From: UBA8199 sp964507045 | GTDB lineage: Bacteria; Verrucomicrobiota; Verrucomicrobiia; Limisphaerales; UBA8199 | DNA length: 64,000 nucleotides | Direction: 5' to 3' | Assembly (NCBI GenBank): GCA_964507045.1 | Contig: CAZDOO010000014.1 | Location: 16,867-80,866 of the forward strand | Part shown: positions 7,527 to 15,600 of the stretch, piece by piece | Layout of the letters: every line of letters begins with the position of its first letter | Numbering within the stretch: the first letter of the stretch is position 1 | The notes under the pieces: generated by a model | Seen by the model: only the letters and a program-made list of their open reading frames with translations | Databases searched by the model: none | What the model was told of the DNA's origin: nothing | Position numbers and translations under genes: made by a program

Positions 7527-10500
7527 TCAGCCAGCCTCTGCGCTTCGGGCGGTGGCCAGCTCGCGCGCCTTGCGCAGGTCGAGCTTGCCGGTGCCCAGGT
7601 AGGGCAAGGCGTCCAGGTGGAAGAACTGGTCCGCGCGCGGCTTCCAGAGGTTGGGCAAGTCGCACTCCGCCAACCGCTCCAGGCACAGTGGCAACTGTGC
7701 CGGCGCCAGCTTGTGCAACACTACCAGCCGCTCGCCTTTCTTCTCATCCGGCACCCCGGCTACCACGAACGTCTGCTCGGTCACACCCGCCAGCTCGTGC
7801 AGCTTCTCCTCGATCTTGAGATGCGGCACCATCTCGCCTCCGATCTTGCTGAAGCGGCTCAGCCGATCGGTAATCTGCAGGAAGCCGTCTTCGTCAATGG
7901 CGGCGATGTCGCCCGTGACATACCAGCCGTCGTGCAACACTTCCGCGGTCGTTTCCGGGCGGCCAAGGTAGCCCTGCATGACGTTGGGGCCGCGCACAAG
8001 CAACAGGCCGGGCTGGCCCAGCGGCAGCGGCGCGGAGGTCTGCGGGTCCACGATACGCACGCTCATGCCGGGGAGGGGGTGGCCGATCTTGCCGCGCTTG
8101 GCCCCGATCTGGCGGAAACCGGCGGCGCGGAAGTCGTGAGTGTTCACGGCCACGGCCGGGGAGCATTCGGTGCAACCATAGCCTTCGAGCGGGCGAATGC
8201 CGAATTGCTCCTCGAACGCGGTGGCCAGCCGCTCAGGCAACTTCTCGGCGGCTGTCATCACGACGCGCAGGCTGCCGAAATCCTCAGGCGAGCAGCCGCG
8301 CATGTAGAGCTGCAGGAACGTCGGCGTTGCCAAGAGGAATGTCAGGGTATGCTGGTTGATCAGCGGGCCGATGGCTTTGGCGTCCAGCGGGTTGGGATGG
8401 TAGGCCACCCCCACGCCCAGCACCGCCGGCAGGCAAAGCGTGCCGGTGAAACCAAAGGAATGGAAGAAGGGCAGGACGCCCACAAAGCCGTCACCCCGAT
8501 GCAAGCTGAATACCTGTTCGAGCTGCCCGATGTTGGAGCCGATATTGTAATGGCTGAGCATGACGCCCTTCGGATCGCCCGTGCTGCCACTGGAGAAGAT
8601 GACCGTCGCCAGGTCGTCCAGCGCCGCCTTCTTGTCCCGCCCCAGCGAGCGCTCCAGCCAGCCCACCGGCAGCAACCACGCGCTGAGCAGCGCGCAAAGC
8701 TTCTCGCCAAAGCCCGGCCGGGCGGCCAGCTCCTCCAGGAAAACCGTCTCCCCCGGCACCTTGAGCTTCACCTTCTCCAGGAAGGCCCGTGAGGTCAGCA
8801 CCGTCTTGACCCCGCACTGCCGGATGCAGGCAGCCAGCGTTTCCTCGGACACGGTGTAGTTCAGGTTCACCGGCACCTTGCCCATCAGCAGCGCGGCGAA
8901 GTTCACCAGCGCGCCCGGCACGGACGGCGGCAACAGCAGCCCCACCATCGCCTGGCCGGCCCACGCCTTTCTGAGCCGCCGCGCCAGGAACACCGTCCGC
9001 ATGAGCGCGGAAGCGAAGCTCACCCTGGAGGATTGCGCGTCGCCCATGGCAAACCGGAACGGATGCCTCCGGGCCGTCCGCACAAATGCGCGGTGCAGCG
9101 GCCGCATGTGCGGTTTGCGATGCTCCCACGCCTCGGCCATAAGCTCCTGCACGCGCTCCCGCACCGCGAAGGGCGTGGCCGTATGCGGCAGCGGCTGCCC
9201 AAAGTTCACCGTCACCCGGTGAGGAATCCGCCGCGGCAGCTTCCAGAGGAATCGCCCCTTCTCGAAGCTGAAGATGCTCCCCCACACCCCGTCCAGCGCC
9301 ACCGGGATGATCGGCGCTTCCACATCCTTCATGATGCGCTCGAACCCGCGCCGGAAGGGCAGCAGGTGCCCGATGCGCGTGATCTGGCCCTCGGCAAAGA
9401 TGCAAACCACCTCCCCGTTCTGGATCGCCTCGCTCGCCGTGCGCAAGGCCTGGAGCATCTCCCGCGGGCGCAGCTCTGAGGAAATCGGTATGGCGCGCAG
9501 GATGCGCGCAAACGGCTTCACCCACGGCTGCTCGTAGATGCCCTTGAACATGATGAAGCGCACCTGCCGGTCCGTGCACGCCAGCAGCAACAGCGCGTCC
9601 ACGAGCGAAAGATGATTGCACACAAACAGCGCGCCGCCCTTGCCCGGAATGTTGGCGCGGCCATCCACCCGGATGCGGTAGACCGTGTGCGTCAGCAGCC
9701 ACAGCACGAACCGCAGGAACGCATCCGGCAGCAACCAGACCACATACACCGTCGCCCCCAGCGTCATCACCGCGCCCATCGCGAACACCCCGCGCGGCCC
9801 GAGATGCAGCCCCACGGCCATCACCCAATAAACCCCCGCCGCCACAAACAGCCCCGCCGAGGACAACAAATTAGCCGCTGCCAGCATTACCCCTTTGTCT
9901 CGCTTATCGGGCCGATGCTGCAGGATCGCGGAAATCGGCACGATGAAGAACCCGCCAAAGAACCCCAACGCGCCCACGGTGCCCAGAATCTGCCCGAAGC
10001 TCAGCGCCGGATGCCAGAGCACCGCCGCAAACACCGTGAGCCCCAGCGAACCCAGCGGCACCAAACCATACTCGATCTTGCCACCCGACAAGTAGCCCGC
10101 CGCAAAGCTGCCCAGCCCGATGCCAATCGCCAGTGCCGCCAGCAGGTAGGTCGTGCGCACTTCGCCAATCCGCAGCACGTTCTCCCCGTAATCAATCACC
10201 CCCTGCTGCAGCAATTGGCCGATGAACCAGAAGTAAACATTCCCCAGACACGCCAGCCACAGCACCTTGTCCCGGCGCATCACCTGTATCTGCTGCCAGA
10301 GGTCCCCGAGAAAGTTGGCCCGGAACTGCTTCCGCGGGTTCGCAGCCGGCACCCGCGAAATGCCGAGGCTGAAGGTCAACCCGATCACCGCCAGCCCGAT
10401 CAACACCCCCCCCGACCACGCTTGCCGTCCCTCGAAGCTCTTGTAGAGCACCGCCCCGGCCGCCATGCCCGTTATGATCGCCAGGAATGTGCCCAACTCC

Positions 10501-10964
10501 AAGATGCCGTTGCCCCACGAGAGCCGGCGCTCCGGCAGCAGCTCCGGCAGCAGCCCGTACTTCGATGGCCCGAAAATAGCGCTGTGCAGCCCCATCAGGA
10601 AAATAGCCGCCAGCCCCAGCGGCAGGCTGCGCAGCAGTAAACCCAGCGTCGCAAACGCCATGATCAGGATTTCCAGCAGCTTCACCCCGATCGTCACCGT
10701 CCGCTTGCTGAACCGATCCGCCAGAAAGCCGCCCGTCATGGAAAACAGGATGAACGGCAGCGAAAACAACCCCGCCGTCAGCGGCACCAGCGCGTCGTGC
10801 AGCCCTTGCGACAACGCCATGTTTAACCCCACAAACGTCACCACCATCTTGAGGGCGTTGTCGTTGAACGCCCCCTCAAACTGCGTCGCGATCAGACTCC
10901 AGAACCCGCGCAAGAGCGGCTGGTCAGATTCGTTTGAGCCCACAGGTAACTCCGGCTGGCGCAT
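7527..10964 (-). CDS. aas: LplT-PlsC-acyl-ACP synthetase fusion (Aas-like lysophospholipid uptake and acylation)
   Basis: An 1145-aa, three-part protein. Residues 1-410 are a 12-helix MFS permease of LplT type. Residues about 430-620 are a PlsC acyltransferase with V-C-N-H-L-S-L-V-D (the NHx4D motif) and F-A-E-G-Q-I-T-R. Residues about 640-1145 are an AMP-binding acyl-ACP synthetase with I-F-S-S-G-S-T-G-D-P-K-G (P-loop) and the C-terminal G-T-G-K-L-D-L-R-K lysine motif. In E. coli, LplT flips lysophospholipid inward and Aas re-acylates it; here both steps are in one polypeptide. I chose the ATG at 10964 rather than 11045 because the protein then starts just before the first membrane segment (M-R-Q-P-E-L-P-V). 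A diverged copy of its 3' end lies at 6656-6806. Confidence 0.9.
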   Translation of the reverse strand: MRQPELPVGSNESDQPLLRGFWSLIATQFEGAFNDNALKMVVTFVGLNMALSQGLHDALVPLTAGLFSLPFILFSMTGGFLADRFSKRTVTIGVKLLEILIMAFATLGLLLRSLPLGLAAIFLMGLHSAIFGPSKYGLLPELLPERRLSWGNGILELGTFLAIITGMAAGAVLYKSFEGRQAWSGGVLIGLAVIGLTFSLGISRVPAANPRKQFRANFLGDLWQQIQVMRRDKVLWLACLGNVYFWFIGQLLQQGVIDYGENVLRIGEVRTTYLLAALAIGIGLGSFAAGYLSGGKIEYGLVPLGSLGLTVFAAVLWHPALSFGQILGTVGALGFFGGFFIVPISAILQHRPDKRDKGVMLAAANLLSSAGLFVAAGVYWVMAVGLHLGPRGVFAMGAVMTLGATVYVVWLLPDAFLRFVLWLLTHTVYRIRVDGRANIPGKGGALFVCNHLSLVDALLLLACTDRQVRFIMFKGIYEQPWVKPFARILRAIPISSELRPREMLQALRTASEAIQNGEVVCIFAEGQITRIGHLLPFRRGFERIMKDVEAPIIPVALDGVWGSIFSFEKGRFLWKLPRRIPHRVTVNFGQPLPHTATPFAVRERVQELMAEAWEHRKPHMRPLHRAFVRTARRHPFRFAMGDAQSSRVSFASALMRTVFLARRLRKAWAGQAMVGLLLPPSVPGALVNFAALLMGKVPVNLNYTVSEETLAACIRQCGVKTVLTSRAFLEKVKLKVPGETVFLEELAARPGFGEKLCALLSAWLLPVGWLERSLGRDKKAALDDLATVIFSSGSTGDPKGVMLSHYNIGSNIGQLEQVFSLHRGDGFVGVLPFFHSFGFTGTLCLPAVLGVGVAYHPNPLDAKAIGPLINQHTLTFLLATPTFLQLYMRGCSPEDFGSLRVVMTAAEKLPERLATAFEEQFGIRPLEGYGCTECSPAVAVNTHDFRAAGFRQIGAKRGKIGHPLPGMSVRIVDPQTSAPLPLGQPGLLLVRGPNVMQGYLGRPETTAEVLHDGWYVTGDIAAIDEDGFLQITDRLSRFSKIGGEMVPHLKIEEKLHELAGVTEQTFVVAGVPDEKKGERLVVLHKLAPAQLPLCLERLAECDLPNLWKPRADQFFHLDALPYLGTGKLDLRKARELATARSAEAG

Positions 10965-11173
10965 AGTCAGATCAAAGTATGGTGTTAATACCGCGTTGCC
11001 TGATTTCCGGCGGCAGTCTACCGCACCCCTTGGTCGAAGCGCCAATTGATAAAACTGCGCCCAACATCAATTGCATCAATCCGCGCTTGGCCCCGGCCAA
11101 TCCTCCCAAATCAACTTGCCATTGGCCCGCAATCTGGCAGAGTGTATCCAGTTAGAGCTTGGCAGCCTTGGTC

Positions 11174-11250
11174 GCACCCATAGCTCAATTGGATAGAGCA
11201 TCTGACTACGGATCAGAAGGTTTCAGGTTCAACTCCTGATGGGTGCGCCA
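11174..11250 (+). tRNA. tRNA-Arg (anticodon ACG), CCA encoded
   Basis: The 77-base cloverleaf has acceptor stem GCACCCA (11174-11180) pairing with TGGGTGC (11240-11246), discriminator G and encoded CCA at 11248-11250. The D arm contains AGCTCAATTGGATAGAGC, the anticodon stem is TCTGA/TCAGA around the loop CTACGGA (anticodon ACG), and the T arm carries GGTTCAACTCC. An ACG anticodon is normally deaminated to ICG and reads CGU, CGC and CGA. It lies between the aas-like gene and the hydrogenase/ApbE cluster; no integration scar is visible at its 3' end. Confidence 0.96.
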
Positions 11251-11466
11251 TTAAGTTAGCTCTTCTCCGCACGCTCCAAGAGGTTTTGACACCACAACCA
11301 TGGTTGAAGACGAGTTTCCTCGTGCTACTACTCTCACGGCTCCCAATTTGCATCAGATGGCTGCCAACCCAGGCAGACTTAGTGCTGGTTGCATCACCGC
11401 GTGCCGTGGGCATCTCCCCCCTCGCTCGACGGATGCGGCTGGAAGGCAGGCCGGCGAGCAACTCGT

Positions 11467-12522
11467 TCAGGGCTGGTAGCGCGTCATGGCCGCAAATCGG
11501 GAACTGAGAATTGGCCGCATCTTGCCATCAGGCTCCCGCACAATGAATAGTGCGGCCGCATTGGTCCGGGACTCAATGAAACGGAGTCCGGCCTCCGGAC
11601 CGAGGACGAAAAGTGTTGTGGCCAAGGAGCTGGAACACATACAAGTACCGGCCACCACCGAAACACTGGCGAGGTTATGCTGCACGGGGTGGCCAGTCTT
11701 CGGGTTGAAGATATGGCCCCACCGGCGGCCCTGAGCGTCCAGGAAGAATTTCTCGTTATCACCCGAAGTGGAGACGGCCTGGTTGGACAAGGCGAGAACC
11801 GCAGCCACCGGGTCGCCGTGAGCCCAGTCGAGCACGGGAGCGGAAATGCCCACCTGCCATTTCTGGCCCCTGGCATTGTGGCCGCTCGTAAAGACATCGC
11901 CGCCAATGGCCACGTAAAAGTTGGTCAAGCCGTGCGCACGCAGCCGCCGGCCCATTTCGTCGGAACCGAAGCCCTTTACCAAAGAGCTCAGATTGAGGCG
12001 AAGGTCCGGAATGTCCTTGACCAGCTCATCGTTGGCTGTGACCGAGAGGTGCCAGCAGCCGGTATTCTGCATCGCTTCGCGGAGCTTAACCTCGGAGGGA
12101 ACCGCATGAACATCGGTCATGGGGCCAAATCCCCAGACATCAATGACCGGCCCCAGCGTGGGGTCAAACGCCCCCTCGGAGGCGCCGTTGAGTTCAAGAG
12201 CCTGCCGGGCGACGCTGGCAAACTCAGGCGAGACTTTGAGGGGCACGTTGGCAGGGGCGCGGTTGAAGCGGGACAGGTCGCTGTCCGGCTGGTAATGAGA
12301 CATCTGGCGGTTGACTTCCTTGAGGCGCTGGTCCACCTCGGTCTTCAGCCTCTCAATCCGCCGCGGGGAAAGGGAAGCGTCCACGATCTTCACGATGTAG
12401 GTGCAGCCCATCGACTGGCCCTCCCAAGTTGCAAGGGGCAAATCGGCGCTCGGCGCTCGGGAGGTGGACAACCCGCCCAGCACCAGGAGCCAGAGCGCTG
12501 TCCCCGTGATGTGCATTCTCAT
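11467..12522 (-). CDS. apbE: ApbE-family FAD:protein FMN transferase, exported
   Basis: A 351-aa protein with an N-terminal signal segment (M-R-M-H-I-T-G-T-A-L-W-L-L-V-L-G-G) and the ApbE motifs in order: S-M-G-C-T-Y near residue 38, D-P-T-L-G-P-V-I-D-V-W-G-F-G, K-G-F-G-S-D, I-G-G-D-V, T-S-G-D and H-I-F-N-P-K-T-G. ApbE enzymes use FAD and magnesium to attach FMN to a Thr or Ser of an exported flavoprotein. Two differences from the usual sequence are notable: the conserved A-D-x-x-x-T magnesium site reads S-S-S-L-A-T, losing the Asp, and the H-I-x-D-P box has Asn for Asp. It is the last gene of the hydrogenase/DUF2271 set, 128 bases after the DUF2271 gene, whose product is its most obvious substrate. 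The start at 12522 has GAGAGAC upstream. Confidence 0.9.
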   Translation of the reverse strand: MRMHITGTALWLLVLGGLSTSRAPSADLPLATWEGQSMGCTYIVKIVDASLSPRRIERLKTEVDQRLKEVNRQMSHYQPDSDLSRFNRAPANVPLKVSPEFASVARQALELNGASEGAFDPTLGPVIDVWGFGPMTDVHAVPSEVKLREAMQNTGCWHLSVTANDELVKDIPDLRLNLSSLVKGFGSDEMGRRLRAHGLTNFYVAIGGDVFTSGHNARGQKWQVGISAPVLDWAHGDPVAAVLALSNQAVSTSGDNEKFFLDAQGRRWGHIFNPKTGHPVQHNLASVSVVAGTCMCSSSLATTLFVLGPEAGLRFIESRTNAAALFIVREPDGKMRPILSSRFAAMTRYQP

Positions 12523-12650
12523 GCGTCTCTCATTACAGCGTAACCTGAGCATCCAGCCTTGTCATCCAGGTACCGGCCCCGCCGGCCAGCGTCAGGGCAT
12601 GACGTGCCGCTTTGTCCTGGATACTGACGGGCGGTGCCAGGCGTCTCTGG

Positions 12651-15600
12651 CTAGCGAACGCCAATGATGTAGAAAGCCGCGTGATTGGTAGTGCTGTCAG
12701 GCTGGGCGTTGAGGGGCGGCGTGGCGGCAATGTTGTCCATGAAGATGCTGAAGCCAGCCTTGAGATCGGTGGACTTGTAAATGGTGTAGGTCTTGCCAGC
12801 GACACTGTACCATTTGATGTTGAAGCTGGTGCTGTTGGTCGAGGGCTGTGCCACCATCATGAAGGCCGAGTGCAAGTCAACCGGGGAGGTTCCGGCGAGA
12901 TACTCGGCGTAGTTGGACGCGCCGTCGCCGTCGAAATCATCGTTTGGAAGCACCTCCGCAATGGAGTGGATGGGGCCATTGGTGGCGGAACTGGCCGCAA
13001 TGATCTGCTGCTCCCACCAGTCCGGCAAGCCATCGCCGTCGAGGTCCTCGGAATTGGCAAAGAGAGTCAGGCCGACCTCGTCTTCGGCCACCAGGGTCAG
13101 ATTGGCAGTGGCGGTCAGGCGAACGGAGCGCACCAGCGGACCGAAGGAACGGGTCCGAACCGGTGTCAGGGGAACGCTGACGTCCATCACGGCCGCGATG
13201 TTAGTGGCAGTGACCAGGGTAACGTTGGTGCCGGCGACAGCGAGATCGAAGACGGGCCCCTGGGCGCTCGACGATGTAACGACTCTGGGCGAGGACGGGT
13301 TCGACACATCAAAAACTCGCCAGACTCGGGTGCCATAAGCGACGTAGGCATTGGTGCCAGAGACAGAGATACCAGTGGCTGGAAAAGCATTGTAATAGCT
13401 GCCGGCGACAGTAAATGCGTTGGGAATCATGTTCAGTATGACTAAGCCAAAGCTCGTGGCGAGATAGGCTTTGCTGTTGGCCGCGGCGAGAGAAAAGACA
13501 AAATTGGTGGACGAATACGTGCCCACCAACGACGGGTTGGCAGGCGTGGAAGCATCCACCAGCAATAACGTGCGGCCATCGCTGATAACGGCCAGGGAGC
13601 CAGAGGCGCCGACATTGCGAATGCTGCCCATGCTGGCGTTGGTGTAGGAGCCGAGCAGGACCGGCGCGGCGGGGTCGGCCACGTTGATAATCTTGAGGCC
13701 GTATTGACCGTCGCCGACATAGGCGGTAGTGCCGGAAAGAGCAATGGCCCGGGCGTTGGTCACACCGACACAACGGCTGATAAGCCTGGGCGACCAAAGG
13801 TTGGTTAAGGAGTAGATGTGCAGACCGTTCTCTCCGGCGGCCACGTAAGCGAGGTCGTTGGTGGAGATTATGTCAGCCGCACGCAGCACAGTCAGGAAGT
13901 CCGACCGGAGAGCCGGAAAGCCGGGCGATGCAAGATCGAAGATCTGGAAGCCCGCCAAGCCGTCTGCCACATACAACTTCGAGCTGGCAAGGGCCAGGGC
14001 AGTAGCCTCCCCGGGCATGAGGATCGTGGAGACGAGCATCGGAGCCGCCGGGGTGGAGACGTCTATCACAAGGAGGCCGCTTCCGCCTGCGGCGACGTAG
14101 GCGGTCGAGCCGTCTTGGAGCACTGCCTGGCCTACAGTATTGTCCAACAGCAATGAACCGGTTAGCACCGGGGTTGCGGGGCTGGAGACATCCACGACGA
14201 GAAAGTGATTGTTGCCATCCACGATGCAGGCCCTGGGGCCGGAAACAGCTAACGACTGGCCGGCGCTGACGCCGGCATAGGATCCCATCAGCGAGGGTGC
14301 GCCTGGATTGGAGATATCCAGGACCAACAGCCCCTGATGCTCGTCCAGCACGTAAGCCGTGGCGCCAGAGATGGTGACGGCCCGCGCGGGGCCCGCGGTG
14401 TGGAAGGCACCGGCAAGCGATGGGGAGGCTGGATTGGCGACATTAACAACCCGGATACCGGCAACGCCGTCAGCGACGTAGAGGTGCGTGCCGCTTAGGG
14501 CCACGGCGCAGGCATGACCGGAGGTATTGAAGGTGGCGCGCTGGACCGGGCGAGCGGGAGCAGCAAGATCTACAAACTGCACACCGGCGGAACCACAGGC
14601 TGCAAAAGCATAGGAACCGCTGGCGGCGATCCCTTCGATGGGGCCAGGCAGGCGGAGGGCAGCCTGCTTCACGGGTGCAACCGGGCTCGAACGGTCCCAC
14701 ACTTCAAGCGTGGCGCCGGCGCCGACCAGCAGGAGGTCGCCGTAAGTGGCAACTGCCGCGCACCGGCCACCGATGGCGGCGGCGGCATTGGCCGCGTTGA
14801 GGCCAAAGCCGGAGCCCGAGACAACCGCGGTATTTGTGAACGCGCCGGCAAGGTTGGTGACACCGCTTACTACGGTATAGGCGACAAGTTGGTTGGTGCC
14901 GCCGGACGCACCAAGCGTTGCCCATTCAAGAGTGACCGCAGGCCAATCGCCCGGATGCACCTCGGTAATCGTCTGAGAGCCCAGAATCTGGCCGGTGGCG
15001 TTGTTCTTCAAGAGAACCAACACGGTCTCGGTGGCGTTGCCGCGGTTTGTCAGAGTCACGGTCAGGGACATTTTGTCACCAGCAATCACATCACCGACGG
15101 GGGTCAGCTCCAGCGCATCCACGCTGTGCGTGAAGGGAAACTGCGGCACCGCACCAAGCATCTCCATATCGAACGCAAGATCCGAGCCCGTCAGGTCCGC
15201 ACGGTGCACCTCGGCGGCCAGCACATTCTGTCCCAAGACCAGATTGGTCGGCACAACATTGGAGGTAAAGTAGGTGTATTGATCAGGCCCAACAACGGCG
15301 CTGGCGGCCAGATTAGTGAAAGCCATGGCACCGGTGGACATGTTGAAGCGCGCCAACTCCGCACCGTTCAGATAAAGCGCCACGCCATCCACGCATCGGA
15401 CGTTGAGTGTGAGCGACGAAGGCAGAACATCGGCATTGAAGGCCTGGCGGAAATAGCTGGTCGGGTTCTTATTGGTCGAGGCGGAGCCCCAACTCAGAAA
15501 GGTGGTGAGATTGGTCAACCGGCCGCTCTCGCTGTAACCCAGCGGCGCGGCACCCTGTTTCCAGACCGAGTCATAGTAGCCGGGAGCGCGCCAGGGAGTG

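Noticed and set aside
9612..10640. Open frame of 342 codons on the plus strand, rich in H, R and Q
   Set aside because: Antisense to the LplT part of the fusion gene; a low-complexity shadow.
11213..11461. Minus-strand frame ending H-P-S-G-V-E-P-E-T-F
   Set aside because: The end is the antisense of the tRNA-Arg gene, a common annotation artefact.
11251..11466. Integration site or terminator downstream of the tRNA-Arg
   Set aside because: No repeat of the tRNA 3' end, no integrase and no hairpin with T-run. Only a short CAACCATGGTTG palindrome was seen.
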